This document shows positions 27,308-36,915 of a stretch of 64,000 nucleotides of DNA, piece after piece. Position numbers and translations under genes: made by a program. Source of the stretch: Nakamurella multipartita DSM 44233 (lineage in GTDB: Bacteria > Actinomycetota > Actinomycetes > Mycobacteriales > Nakamurellaceae). The DNA is taken from NCBI RefSeq assembly GCF_000024365.1, contig NC_013235.1, positions 3,906,001 through 3,970,000 of the forward strand, given 5' to 3'. The notes beneath the pieces are model-generated. The model did not search any database. It had not been told where the DNA came from and saw nothing but the letters and a program-made list of their open reading frames with translations. Position 1 is the first letter of the stretch. Each line of letters begins with the position of its first letter.

Positions 27308-27922
27308 TCATTCGTTGCCAGAAGGCTCGCCTGTCGCGTCCTCGTTCGGCTGTTGTGGGCGTGGCAGGACAGTCAGGACCATGCCGATGTAGGTGCGGAA
27401 CTCCGCCATGTAGGCGCGGAGAAATTCTCGAGTGGAGTCGTTGGTGACCTCGCCGTCGTCCCTGAAGACATCGGGGGAGAACTGGATGTAGGCCTCGGGC
27501 GAGGTCATCTGCCGGGCGTTGCAGAAGCTGAGCACACCGCGCAGGCTTTGCTGGCCGATGGCGGTGCCGATCTGGCCGATGGAGGCGCCGATCACCGCTG
27601 CCGGGATGTGGTCGAAGGAGTTCTCTCCCCATGGTCGAGACGCCCAGTCGATCGCGTTCTTCAACGCTCCGGGGATCGACCGGTTGTACTCCGGGGTGAC
27701 GAACAGGACCGCGTCCACGGCAGCGATCGACGCCTTGAGCGCCCTGGCTTCCGGCGGGTAGTCGTTGTCGAAGTCCGGGCTGTACAACGGCAGGTTGCCG
27801 ATCGGAATCTCGCTGAACTCCAGGTCGTTCGGCGCCACCCGGATGAGGGCCTTGGACAGGACGCGGTTGATCGACGTCGACGACAGGCTGCCGACGAAGT
27901 AGCCGACCTTGTAGGTACTCAT
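27308..27922 (-). CDS. NADPH-dependent FMN reductase-family flavoprotein
   Basis: The 204-residue protein has the flavodoxin-like fold. The phosphate-binding start is VGYFVGSLSSTSINRVLSKA, followed by LPLYSPDFDNDYPPEARALK and VTPEYNRSIPGALKNAIDWA, the FMN isoalloxazine loop. It resembles quinone or azo reductases that carry out two-electron reductions and limit oxidative stress. It lies between the TrxR-like gene and the DUF1931 gene on the same strand. Confidence 0.92.
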   Translation of the reverse strand: MSTYKVGYFVGSLSSTSINRVLSKALIRVAPNDLEFSEIPIGNLPLYSPDFDNDYPPEARALKASIAAVDAVLFVTPEYNRSIPGALKNAIDWASRPWGENSFDHIPAAVIGASIGQIGTAIGQQSLRGVLSFCNARQMTSPEAYIQFSPDVFRDDGEVTNDSTREFLRAYMAEFRTYIGMVLTVLPRPQQPNEDATGEPSGNE

Positions 27923-27965
27923 GTGTTCCTCCTGATTTCGCGCCCTCTTGGCGGGCAGTGGCTCT

Positions 27966-29630
27966 TCACCGACGTCCCTCGGCGGCCAGGAACTCGTGGA
28001 CCTGGCGGATCACGACCGAACCTTCGCCGACGGCGGAGGCCACGCGCTTCACCGAGCCACTGCGGACATCGCCGACGGCAAACACTCCATGGCGACGAGT
28101 CCCGAACATCCCGTCCTGGCCGTCGGCGGCGGGTCCGGTGAGCACGAAACCCTTCGCGTCCAAAGGGATCTCCCCTTGGAGCCAGCCGGTGTGCGGGGCC
28201 GAACCGATCAGCACGAACAGTGCTGACGTCGCGATGCGCTGCTTCTTGTGTGTGTGGAGGTCTCGCACGAGCACCTCGGAGAGTTCGTCATCACCGATGA
28301 GCTCGCAAACCTCGCTGTTGCGCCAGACCTTGATGCGTGGCGACTGCTCGACGCGGTCGGCCAGGTAGTGGGACATGTCCCTGCCCAGGTCGTCGTGCCG
28401 GATGACCAGGTTGACCACCGGCGACCGTCGGGCCAGGAAGCAGGCCGCCTGGCCGGCGGAGTTGCCGCCGCCCACCACGGTGACGGGGTCCTGTCGGCAC
28501 AGCTGGGCCTCGAATTCCGTGGCGGCGTAGTAGACGCTGCTGCCCTCGAGACGGTCCGTCCCCGGGATGTCGAGGCGTCGGTAGCGCACGCCGGTGGCGA
28601 CGAGCACGGCGTGTGCGATCAGGTCGTCCCCCTCGGCCAGCCCCACCACGTGGTAGCCGTCGGCCTGTCTGAGCGAGGTGGCCTCGCCCGGGATGGTGAA
28701 AACGGCGCCGAACTTGCGGGCCTGGACGACGGCGCGGTCGGCCAGCTCACCGCCGGTGATGCCGGCGGGGAACCCCAGGTAGTTCTCTATCTGGGAGGAC
28801 GTGGCCGCCTGGCCGCCGGTGGCGAACGCGTCCAGGACGATCGTCGAGAGCCCCTCGGACGCGGCATAGACCGCCGCGGCCAGACCGCCCGGGCCCGCGC
28901 CCACCACGACCAGGTCGTGGGCCGCCCGGTTCGGCGCCGCTCGCAGCCCGATCAGGTCGGCCAACTCGGTGTTGCTCGGGTTCTGCAGGACTCGCTGGCC
29001 CTTCCAGACGACGACCGGTTTCACGGCGACCGTGATGCCCAGGGCCCGCAACAGGTCCTCGGCCTGCGGATCCTCCTCCACATCGACCCACTGGTGAGGG
29101 ATCCGGTTGCGACTGGCGAAGTCCCGGAGCCGCCGGGCGTCCCGGTCGTACTTCGACCCGATGATCCGCAGGCCGACCCCGATCGTGGCCTGGAGTGTGC
29201 GGCGCAGGATGAAGGCCCGCAGGATGAGATCGCCCAACGCCTGGTCATCGGCCACGAGAGTCTTGAGCCGATCGACGCGGACCTCGAGAACGTCGACGTC
29301 GGTGACGGCCACGGCGGTCACGAGAACCTTCTGCCCGGTCAGCAGCGCCAGATCCCCCAGGAACCGGCCGGGGCCGTGGACGGCGATCAGCCGCGGCTCC
29401 GCTGCGGTCTCCTGGACCACGGCGACCTTCCCCTCCAGCACCACGAAGAACCCGCAGTCCTGGTCGCCCTCGCAGTACAAGACGGTCCCTTCAGGCACGC
29501 TCCGGCGGTCGCCGTACCGCGACAACGTCATCAGCTGCTCGTCGGTGAGTCGCGGGTAGGCGCCGCTGACGTCGGGTGTCTCCGGCTGGTCGGCGGGAAC
29601 CCTCAGGTCAGACGAACTGCTCGTCGGCAT
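27966..29630 (-). CDS. Three-domain redox protein: cyclic-nucleotide-binding, glutaredoxin-like and thioredoxin-reductase-like
   Basis: The protein has 554 residues. Residues about 25-150 form a cyclic-nucleotide-binding domain (VPEGTVLYCEGDQDCGFFVV, FLGDLALLTGQ). Residues about 155-235 resemble a glutaredoxin/thioredoxin fold without active cysteines (IIGSKYDRDARRLRDF where Cys would be expected). The rest is a pyridine-nucleotide disulfide oxidoreductase with GAGPGGLAAAVYAASEGLS, FATGGQAATSSQIENYLGFP and GGGNSAGQAACF. The CATC redox centre of thioredoxin reductase is replaced by YAATEFEAQLC, so it cannot reduce thioredoxin in the usual way. ATG 29630 overlaps the zinc-finger gene by 23 bp. 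Confidence 0.88.
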   Translation of the reverse strand: MPTSSSSDLRVPADQPETPDVSGAYPRLTDEQLMTLSRYGDRRSVPEGTVLYCEGDQDCGFFVVLEGKVAVVQETAAEPRLIAVHGPGRFLGDLALLTGQKVLVTAVAVTDVDVLEVRVDRLKTLVADDQALGDLILRAFILRRTLQATIGVGLRIIGSKYDRDARRLRDFASRNRIPHQWVDVEEDPQAEDLLRALGITVAVKPVVVWKGQRVLQNPSNTELADLIGLRAAPNRAAHDLVVVGAGPGGLAAAVYAASEGLSTIVLDAFATGGQAATSSQIENYLGFPAGITGGELADRAVVQARKFGAVFTIPGEATSLRQADGYHVVGLAEGDDLIAHAVLVATGVRYRRLDIPGTDRLEGSSVYYAATEFEAQLCRQDPVTVVGGGNSAGQAACFLARRSPVVNLVIRHDDLGRDMSHYLADRVEQSPRIKVWRNSEVCELIGDDELSEVLVRDLHTHKKQRIATSALFVLIGSAPHTGWLQGEIPLDAKGFVLTGPAADGQDGMFGTRRHGVFAVGDVRSGSVKRVASAVGEGSVVIRQVHEFLAAEGRR

Positions 29631-29829
29631 AGCACCACCTCCAGGTCTCCCCGGGCTCGATCGACCGAACGACGACGTGCCCGGTCGACGCCGCGTGCCC
29701 CCTTGCATGTCGCATGGGGGACGAGTCGCAGCAACCCACCTGGCCGCAGGTCAAGCACTGGCGCAGGTGCACCCACGGGGTGCCGAGCGCCACACACTCC
29801 GCGCACACCCGCCGGGCGGGCGGCGGCAC
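29608..29829 (-). CDS. UBP-type zinc finger protein
   Basis: The 73-residue protein is a single UBP (ubiquitin-hydrolase-type) zinc finger. The ligands are seen as CAECVALGTPWVHLRQCLTC, then GQVGCCDSSPMRHARGHAAS and TGHVVVRSIEPGETWRWCYAD. Bacterial copies commonly sit next to thioredoxin-reductase-like genes, as here. Since bacteria lack ubiquitin, the ligand is unknown; a C-terminal peptide is one possibility. The gene overlaps the downstream TrxR-like start. Confidence 0.9.
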   Translation of the reverse strand: MPPPARRVCAECVALGTPWVHLRQCLTCGQVGCCDSSPMRHARGHAASTGHVVVRSIEPGETWRWCYADEQFV

Positions 29830-29884
29830 GGGCCGGATGATGCCAGGTGTGGGTCGGCGCCCGTGCGGGTCGGGAAGGCGGCCA

Positions 29885-30334
29885 TCACGCCTTCCTTGGG
29901 AGCTTGGACTCGAGCCACGAGCGCAGCTGGGGCTCCGGCCGGGCGCCGATCTGCTTGTCGATCACCTGGCCGTGGTCGAGGATGACCAGGGTCGGGATCG
30001 ACCGGACCTCGAACTGCCGGCTCACCTCCGGGTTGGCGTCGGCGTTGACCTTGACCAGCTTGAGCCTGCCGGCCAGCTCCCCGGCCAGCTTCTCCAGGGC
30101 CGGACTCACCATCCGGCACGGCCCGCACCACGGAGCCCACACGTCGACCAGCACGGGCAGGCTCGACTCGTCGACGACGGCGTGGAACTCGTCGTCGGTC
30201 GCGTCCACCACCCAGCGCAGCGGAGTGCTGCACTTCCCGCAGCGGGGGATGCCGTTGGCGACCGCCGGAACACGGTTCGTGGCTCCGCAGTTGCCGCACG
30301 CCACCTTCGTCGATTTCTGCGCGGCCGCGGTCAT
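29885..30334 (-). CDS. trxC: Thioredoxin with an N-terminal zinc ribbon (Trx2/TrxC type)
   Basis: The 149-residue protein has an N-terminal zinc ribbon ([13 protein letters not shown] and [13 protein letters not shown]) and a classic thioredoxin domain with active site [20 protein letters not shown] and cis-proline motif RSIPTLVI. TrxC-type thioredoxins reduce disulfides under oxidative stress and can act as redox chaperones. ATG 30334 overlaps the clpB stop as ATGA, so it belongs to the chaperone operon. Because clpB is now split, transcription from the dnaK side must pass through a 3.9-kb insertion to reach it. Confidence 0.93.
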   Translation of the reverse strand: MTAAAQKSTKVACGNCGATNRVPAVANGIPRCGKCSTPLRWVVDATDDEFHAVVDESSLPVLVDVWAPWCGPCRMVSPALEKLAGELAGRLKLVKVNADANPEVSRQFEVRSIPTLVILDHGQVIDKQIGARPEPQLRSWLESKLPRKA

Positions 30335-31126
30335 GCCACTGCCCGTCCCGCTGACGGGCCGCCGGCCGCGGTCACGGTGATCTCTCCGTCGACGACGTCG
30401 ACCGAGATCGTGCTCCCGTCGGCCGCGTCGCCGCGCAGCAGCGCCCGGCCGACCCGGGTTTCCACCTCGCGGGAGATGTACCGCCGCAGCGGGCGGGCAC
30501 CGTACGCCGGGTCGAAGCCCTGGTCCGCGATGAAGCGGCGCGCCTTGGCCGTGACGGCGAGGTTGATTCGCATGTCGGCCAGCCGTTCGCGGAGCTCCTC
30601 GAGCTGGAGGTCGACGATGCGCTCGATCTCGGCGAGGGTCAGCGGCTTGAACATCACGATCTCGTCGACGCGGTTGAGGAACTCCGGGCGGAAGTGCGAC
30701 TGCAAGGTGCGCATCACCGTCGAGCGCGCCTCGTCCTTCACCTCGCCGCCCGCGGTGACTCCCTCGAGCAGGTATTCCGAGCCGATGTTGGAGGTCATGA
30801 TCAGCACGGTGTTGCGGAAGTCGACGGTGCGGCCGTGGGAGTCGGTCAACCGTCCGTCGTCGAGGACCTGCAGCAGTGTGTTGAAGACGTCGACGTGGGC
30901 CTTCTCGATCTCGTCGAGCAGGACCACCGCGTAGGGCTTGCGGCGTACCGCCTCGGTGAGCTGGCCGCCCTCCTCGTATCCGACGTAGCCCGGGGGTGCC
31001 CCGACCAGCCGGCTGACGGTGTGCCGTTCCTGGTACTCGCTCATGTCGATCCGGATCATGTTCTCCGCGGTGTCGAACAGCGCGGCAGCCAGCGTCTTGG
31101 CCAGTTCCGTCTTGCCGACGCCGGTG
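30331..31126 (-). pseudogene. clpB: ClpB, C-terminal fragment beginning within the Walker A motif of NBD2
   Basis: The frame begins [18 protein letters not shown] and contains the rest of nucleotide-binding domain 2: Walker B ([18 protein letters not shown]), the sensor and arginine-finger region ([27 protein letters not shown]) and the C-terminal oligomerisation domain ([20 protein letters not shown]). A start on element DNA at 31209 gives an in-frame 292-residue frame, but it is unlikely to be useful. The 5' part is at 35075-36915. Together the pieces make about 878 residues, the normal ClpB size. Confidence 0.92.
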
Positions 31127-31245
31127 GTTATCCCCGGTTCCTGACGCGCCCTCATCACTGTCATCACCGAGCCCTGTCCTGACGTCCTGCCATCGTCGTT
31201 TCCTCGCAATCAGCGGGTCTTCTTCGACGAGATGGAACGGCAACG

Positions 31246-32427
31246 ATGGCGCAGAGCGTGATGGCCCGACCCGACGGCGGGCCTCGCACGTGGACGGTGA
31301 TCGATCAGGGATACCGGACGGTCGGACCGGTCGAGGAGTGGCTGGAGGCCCACCGGCATCTTTGGTCGCCGAACACGGTCCGCGGGTACGCGACCGCGCT
31401 GAGCCAGTGGTGGACGTTCCTTGAACAGCGGGCCGAGTCCGGGCGGTGGAACGAGATCGGCGTGCCGACGGTGTCGGCGTTCGTGTCCTGGATGCGCAAC
31501 GGGCGCCGGGTCGAGCGTTCCCTGGTGCCGGAGGACGGGCCGTCGCCGGAGACGATGCAGGCGCGGCTGGCCGCGGTCATCTCCTTCTACACGTGGCACG
31601 AAGCCGTGTCCGGCGTTCCGGTGGCCGGCCGGTTGATGCGTGGAGCGCCGCGGCGGGCAGTGGCCCGGGGGCTGCTGTCCCATCTGGATGCCCGCTCGGG
31701 GCCCGCTCCGACGTCGCTGGTCCGGGTGCGCCGCAGCCGGCGGCATCGTCCGCCGTTGCTGATGCCCCAGCAGATCCAGGCGATCCTGGATGGCTGCGCC
31801 ACCTACGATCCAGACACCGGTGAATGGGTCGGAAACCTGCGTGACCGGCTGCTTTTCGCCGTTCTTGCGGAGAGCGGCATGCGGATCGGCGAGGCGTTGG
31901 GTTTGCGGATCAGCGACTTCGTGATGGGTCGCGGCGGCACCCCGTTCATCGAGATCGTGCCTCGCGCGGACAACACCAATGGGGCGCGGGTGAAGATGAT
32001 GCGTCCCCGCCGGGTCTACGTCGGCGCCGATCTCGAGCGGCTGTTCGCCGACTACCTGACCCTCCTGGCCTGCACAGCAGCCGATATGGGCATCGCGGTG
32101 GCGGCGGACTCGCCGCTGCTGGTCAACCTGCAACGGCCGCCGCTGCTGGCTGCGCTGCACGAGGGCACCGTCCGCGACAAGACGGCCGCGCTGCGGAAGA
32201 AGGGGATCGGCCCGCCCGGGTGGACCCCGCACTGGTTCAGGCATAGCCACGCGACCGCGTTGCTGCTGGCCGGCACGGCGGAGTGGGTGGTGTCCCGTCG
32301 GCTGGGGCACGCCCACGTCCAGACCACGCTGGACCTCTACGGCTGGGTCCGCGAGGACGAGGCGCTGCGGGCGGCGGCGAACTGGACGTCGTACGCGTCC
32401 AATTGGCGGGTGACCGATGCGCCGTGA
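31246..32427 (+). CDS. tnpA: Tyrosine recombinase TnpA-like (copy 1)
   Basis: The 393-residue protein has an N-terminal SAM-like DNA-binding domain (LEAHRHLWSPNTVRGYATAL) and a C-terminal catalytic domain. The tyrosine-recombinase residues are seen as Arg in LAESGMRIGEALGL, His-x2-Arg in PHWFRHSHATALLLAG, and His and Tyr in LGHAHVQTTLDLYGW. It matches Tn554 TnpA in size and position. Its 3' end overlaps tnpB by 11 bp. The ATG lies 120 bp inside the left end. Confidence 0.93.
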   Translation: MAQSVMARPDGGPRTWTVIDQGYRTVGPVEEWLEAHRHLWSPNTVRGYATALSQWWTFLEQRAESGRWNEIGVPTVSAFVSWMRNGRRVERSLVPEDGPSPETMQARLAAVISFYTWHEAVSGVPVAGRLMRGAPRRAVARGLLSHLDARSGPAPTSLVRVRRSRRHRPPLLMPQQIQAILDGCATYDPDTGEWVGNLRDRLLFAVLAESGMRIGEALGLRISDFVMGRGGTPFIEIVPRADNTNGARVKMMRPRRVYVGADLERLFADYLTLLACTAADMGIAVAADSPLLVNLQRPPLLAALHEGTVRDKTAALRKKGIGPPGWTPHWFRHSHATALLLAGTAEWVVSRRLGHAHVQTTLDLYGWVREDEALRAAANWTSYASNWRVTDAP

Positions 32428-34576
32428 ACCGGGCGGGGGCCTTCGGCCCGCCGAGGACCTGGATCCCGTTCATCGGCTCTGGCTGGAGCTGCCCGAGCAG
32501 TGGCGGGGTCCGGTGATCGGACCCGGCATCGCGAACTGGGACCGGATCACCGAAAACGGCGACAGGCGAATCGATCTGACTGGGCTGCCTGACCCGTTCC
32601 CGGCCGAACTCGCGTGGATGGCGCACTGGCAGTCCGTCGACGGGACCCGATCGACGGTGCTGGCGATGAACCAGCTGGCCAACATCCTGCGCCGCGCCAT
32701 CCGCGAGGGGCACCCGTTCCCCACCTCGATGCTGGCCTTGGACTGGGAGACGGCCTCGGCGTTGCAGGGGTGGTTCTACGCGCACCGCTGGGGGCGGCTC
32801 CCACCCAAGGACAGCCGTAGCCGGCTGCGGGTGCTGTTCCGGTTCGCCCGGCAGGCGTTGATCGCCCGCTGCCACGATGGCCCGTGGTGGACGCTCGACG
32901 AGTGGCATCCACGTTGTGATCCGCGGATACCGCTGTCGACCCGGGAACCACAGGCCAACTACGGGTGCTCGCCCGGGCAGATCACCCAGCCCTGGCTCCG
33001 GGAAGCCGTCAAGTGGTACCTGGGGACCCAACTGGAGTCCGGGGCGCTGCGCTGGACGACCGTGAGCCAGGACCGGATGAATTGCCTGCGCCGGTTCGAC
33101 GTCTGGCTGACCAGTTGCCTGGACGATCCCATCGAGGTGCTCGGCGATCCAGCGGCGGCCGCCGGGCAGGCGGACAGATATCGACGTTGGGCCATGGAAC
33201 CGGGCCACCGGAAGACCGGCACGTTCGACCGTCGGACGCCCCCGAAGCCGGCCCACCCGCGCCTGATCAACGACGACATCCGGGCAGTGGCAGATCTGTT
33301 CACCTTCATGGTGGCCAACCGAGACCGGGCCCACATCGTCACCGGATACGCCGTCTGGGATCGGGTCACCGACACCCACGTGGCCGGATGGTTCCGCCAG
33401 GTCTCCCGCATCCCGCGGACACCCACCCTGAACGACCGGCACTACGTCGACGACCACGCGCTCGCCCAGATTCCGGGTGCGCTGCCGTTGCTGGGCTTGC
33501 CCCGGGACCAACAGATGACGATCACCCGGGGCGACGGCACCCAGGTTCTCGCCGCCGGCTTCGACGATCCGCAGGCGATGCGGATGATCCTGCTGCAGAT
33601 CCTGACCGGGCGTCGGTCCAGCGAGATCCGCACGTGCGAGTTCGATTGCCTGTCACCGGCTCCCGATATCTCGGTGCAGTCCGGGCAGGACCAGGAAGTC
33701 GTCCGGTTCCGCTACGCCCAAAGCAAGATCGACACCGCGCCGGACACCATCCTGGTCGACCGCGAGGTCTCCGCGGTCATCGAGGAGCAGCAGCGTTGGG
33801 TCCGCGAACACCTGCCGGAGTTCGAACCGCGGCATCTGTTCGTGCAGCGGACCGGGAACCGCAACGGCGACAAGCCCTACCCGCCGGGAACCTACAACTG
33901 GATGCTCCGGGAGCTCAGCAACGTCGCGCGGATCACCGACGGCCAGGGCCGGCAACTGCAACTGAGCAACACGCACCGGTTCCGACACACCAAGCTCACT
34001 CGGCTCGCCGAACTCGGCCTGCCCATCCACGTCCTGCAGCGGTACGCCGGGCACGCCACACCGACCATGTCGATGCACTACGTGGCGCAGCGCGAGGAAC
34101 ACGCCGAGCAGGCGTTCCTGGCCACCGTCAAGCTGCGGGCCGACGGCAGCCGGGTCCAGTTCTCCCGTGAGGACCACGACGGCCTGCACCTGCTCGACCG
34201 GGCCGACCGGTTCCTGCCCAACGGCTGGTGCCTGCTGCCCCCGCTCCAATCCTGCGACAAGGGCAACGCATGTTTGAGCTGCTCGGTCTTCGTCACCGAC
34301 GCGACCCACGAGCCGACACTACGACGCCAACAGGCCGAGACCGAAGCGTTGATCACACGCACAACCAACGCGTTTCGGGAGAAGCACGGTCGCGCCATGC
34401 CCGAGGACAATGTTTGGCTCGCGCAGCGTCGAGCCGAGCAAGCGGCGCTCACCCGGCTGTTGGACACGATGGCCGACCACCCCGAACGGGCGGTGCAAGG
34501 AGGCGGATGCGGCGCACCTCCGACAGGCCCGGTGCCCCTGGCACTCACCGGACCCAGGCGCAGGACCCGGCCATGA
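32417..34576 (+). CDS. tnpB: Large tyrosine recombinase TnpB-like (copy 1)
   Basis: The 719-residue protein has a long N-terminal DNA-binding region and a catalytic domain with Arg in LQILTGRRSSEIRTCE, His-x2-Arg in NTHRFRHTKLTRLAELG and His/Tyr in AGHATPTMSMHYVAQR. After the tyrosine a cysteine cluster (LLPPLQSCDKGNACLSCSVF) forms a probable zinc site, a feature of large Tn554 TnpB-type recombinases. Its stop overlaps the tnpC start as ATGA. TnpA and TnpB probably act together on the two ends and the target. Confidence 0.92.
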   Translation: MRREPGGGLRPAEDLDPVHRLWLELPEQWRGPVIGPGIANWDRITENGDRRIDLTGLPDPFPAELAWMAHWQSVDGTRSTVLAMNQLANILRRAIREGHPFPTSMLALDWETASALQGWFYAHRWGRLPPKDSRSRLRVLFRFARQALIARCHDGPWWTLDEWHPRCDPRIPLSTREPQANYGCSPGQITQPWLREAVKWYLGTQLESGALRWTTVSQDRMNCLRRFDVWLTSCLDDPIEVLGDPAAAAGQADRYRRWAMEPGHRKTGTFDRRTPPKPAHPRLINDDIRAVADLFTFMVANRDRAHIVTGYAVWDRVTDTHVAGWFRQVSRIPRTPTLNDRHYVDDHALAQIPGALPLLGLPRDQQMTITRGDGTQVLAAGFDDPQAMRMILLQILTGRRSSEIRTCEFDCLSPAPDISVQSGQDQEVVRFRYAQSKIDTAPDTILVDREVSAVIEEQQRWVREHLPEFEPRHLFVQRTGNRNGDKPYPPGTYNWMLRELSNVARITDGQGRQLQLSNTHRFRHTKLTRLAELGLPIHVLQRYAGHATPTMSMHYVAQREEHAEQAFLATVKLRADGSRVQFSREDHDGLHLLDRADRFLPNGWCLLPPLQSCDKGNACLSCSVFVTDATHEPTLRRQQAETEALITRTTNAFREKHGRAMPEDNVWLAQRRAEQAALTRLLDTMADHPERAVQGGGCGAPPTGPVPLALTGPRRRTRP

Positions 34577-35028
34577 CCGACGCGAACGCGAAACGCGCCG
34601 CGACGCTGACCGCCGCAGCCAAAGCGAAATCAGCCGCGAAGACCCAGGCCGCCGAGCAAGGCATCCGCGCGCTGGTCAAACGGGGCGAGTCCGTCACCTT
34701 CCAGGCCGTTCAACGGGAAGCCGGCGTCTCGCACGCCTTCCTCTACGGCAGCCCGGACCTCCGCGCGCGGATCGAGCACCTACGTTCCCGCGGCCGCCCG
34801 GGACCGACGCCAGCCAACCCACCGGACTCGGAAAGCACGCTCGTCCTGAGCCTGACCGCCCAGATCACCCAGCTCAAGAAGCGGCACCGGCAAGAGATCC
34901 AGACCCTCAAAGACGCGCTCGCGCAAGCCCACGGGGAGAACCTTGAACTTCGCCGCGAACTCGCCCGCAAGGGCAGCTGCGCCCGGCACCACACCGCTCA
35001 CGTTGCATCGATCGCAGAAACGTCATGA
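34573..35028 (+). CDS. tnpC: TnpC-like coiled-coil accessory protein (DUF6262-type, copy 1)
   Basis: The 151-residue protein starts [21 protein letters not shown] TetR-like helix-turn-helix segment ([34 protein letters not shown]) is followed by a coiled coil ([38 protein letters not shown]). Small third proteins of this kind follow TnpB in Tn554-like elements and influence orientation and efficiency of transposition. The ATGA overlap with tnpB and the lack of other genes in the element support this role. Confidence 0.85.
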   Translation: MTDANAKRAATLTAAAKAKSAAKTQAAEQGIRALVKRGESVTFQAVQREAGVSHAFLYGSPDLRARIEHLRSRGRPGPTPANPPDSESTLVLSLTAQITQLKKRHRQEIQTLKDALAQAHGENLELRRELARKGSCARHHTAHVASIAETS

Positions 35029-35074
35029 CCAGCGCAAATGTCGCTCGCAGGAGCCCAAACCGTCGATAACGGTC

Positions 35075-36915
35075 GGGCCGAGGAAGATGAACGACCCGAT
35101 GGGCCGCTGGGGGTTCTTGATGCCCGAGCGGGCGCGGACGACGGCGTCGGCCACCAATTGGACTGCCTCGTCCTGGCCGATGACCCGCTCGTGGAGCACC
35201 TCGTCGAGGCGGAGCAGCTTGTCCCGCTCGCCTTCCTGGAGTCGCGTGACGGGGATGCCGGTCCAGCGCGACACGATGTCGGCGATCTCCTCGGCGGTCA
35301 CCACCTCGCGCAGCAGCCGACGGCGGCCCTGCTTTCCCGCGAGCCGGGACTCGGCCGCCTCCAGTCGCCGTTGGATCTCCGGTAGCTTGCCGTGTCGCAG
35401 GGACGCCGCCCGGTTGAGGTCGTATTCGCGCTCGGCCCGCTCGCTCTCCAGCCGTACCTGTTCCAGCTCCTGGCGTAAAGACTGCACCTCGCGCAGTGCC
35501 GACCGTTCGGCCTCCCACTGCGCGCGCAGGGCATCGGCCTCGGCGCGCGCGTCGGCCAGTTCCTTGCGTAGCTCCTCGAGGCGGGCCATGCTCGCGGCGT
35601 CCTCCTCCTGCGAGAGTGCCGCCTCCTCGATCTCCATCCGGGTCACGCGCCTGGTGAGCTCGTCGAGCTCGGTCGGCATCGAGTCGATCTCGGTGCGCAG
35701 CATCGCGCAGGCCTCGTCGACGAGGTCGATGGCCTTGTCGGGCAGGAATCGGTCGGAGATGTAACGGTGGCTCAGGGTCACCGCGGCCACCAGGGCGCCG
35801 TCGTGGATCTTCACGCCGTGGAACACTTCGAGCCGCTCGCGGAGCCCACGCAGGATCGACAGGGCGTCCTCCTCGTCGGGCTCGTCGACGAGGACGGGCT
35901 GGAACCGGCGCTCGAGGGCAGCGTCCTTTTCGATGTGTGTGCGGTACTCGTCGAGGGTGGTCGCGCCGATCATGTGGAGCTCGCCGCGGGCGAGCAGAGG
36001 CTTGAGCATGTTGCCGGCGTCCATCGCACCCTCGGCGGCTCCGGCGCCGACGACGGTGTGCAGCTCGTCGACGAACAGCAGGATGCGGCCCTCGGCGCTC
36101 TGCACCTCGTTCAGCACGGCCTTGAGCCTTTCCTCGAACTCGCCGCGGTACTTCGCACCAGCGATGAGGGCCCCCATGTCCAGGGCGAAGACAGTCTTGT
36201 TCCGCAGACCCTCGGGCACGTCGCCGTCGGCGATGCGCTGGGCCAGACCCTCGACGATCGCGGTCTTGCCGACCCCGGGCTCGCCGATCAGGACCGGGTT
36301 GTTCTTGCTCTTGCGGGAAAGGATCTGGATCGTCCGGCGGATCTCCGAATCCCGGCCGATCACCGGCTCGAGCTTGCCGGAGGCCGCTGCCGCGACGAGG
36401 TCGCGGCCGTACTTGTCCAGCGCCTCGTAGGTCCCCTCGGGGGTCGCCGACGTCACCCGCTGGTGACCGCGCACCTCGGTCAGGGCAGCCAGGAAGGTGT
36501 CGCGGGTCAGCCCGTGAGCGTGGAGGAGCCGCCCGGCCGCCGAGCCCGAGCCCTCATCCACCAGGGCGATCACGAGGTGCTCGACCGAGACGTACTCGTC
36601 TTTGAGCCGGCGGGCCTCGCGGTCGGCAGTGTCGAGCAGCCGCGAGAGCCGCTGGGTGACGTGCACCTGCCCGGGGGTCACACCGGGCCCGCTGACCCGT
36701 GGGCGGCGGCCGAGCTCGGCCTCCAGGTCCTCGCGGATCCGGTCCGGATCGGCTCCAGCCCGGGCAAGCAGCGGCGCGACCAAACCCTCCCCCTGGTCAA
36801 GCAGTGCCAAGAGCAGGTGCTCCCCGTCCACCTCGACGTGGCCGAAGCGCAGCGCCTTGGTCTGGGCGTCGTGCAGAGCCTCCTGCGACTTCTGGGTCAG
36901 TCTGTTCATGTCCAT
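35075..36915 (-). pseudogene. clpB: ClpB, N-terminal fragment ending in the Walker A motif of NBD2
   Basis: The frame starts [20 protein letters not shown] with a GAGGAGG ribosome site. It contains the Clp N domain (about 1-145), NBD1 with an intact Walker A GEPGVGKT and Walker [11 protein letters not shown], the long coiled-coil middle domain (about 400-530) that marks ClpB disaggregases, and the start of NBD2 to FIFLGPT. It then reads into the element as [15 protein letters not shown] and stops at 35023. The protein lacks all of the second ATPase ring, so disaggregation should be lost unless the element excises. The start overlaps cbpM. Confidence 0.93.

Larger units (their letters stand above)
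31127..35070 (+). mobile_element. Tn554-like element in the clpB P-loop codons, copy 1
   Basis: This 3944-bp element has ends GTTATCCCCGGTT (31127) and the reverse complement of GTTATCGACGGTT (35070), an inverted match of 11 of 13. It carries tnpA, tnpB and tnpC with overlapping genes. Copy 2 (49153-53096) has the same length, and its three genes encode the same proteins. The insertion is inside clpB at the Walker A codons. The flanking four bases differ: GGTG on the left (31123-31126) and GGTC on the right (35071-35074). The right-hand GGTC is also present at copy 2, so it probably travels with the element. Confidence 0.93.

Noticed and set aside
32237..33511. 424-codon minus-strand frame over tnpA/tnpB of the P-loop element (and its twin at 50263-51537)
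   Set aside because: Shadow composition; preserved in both copies only because the copies match.
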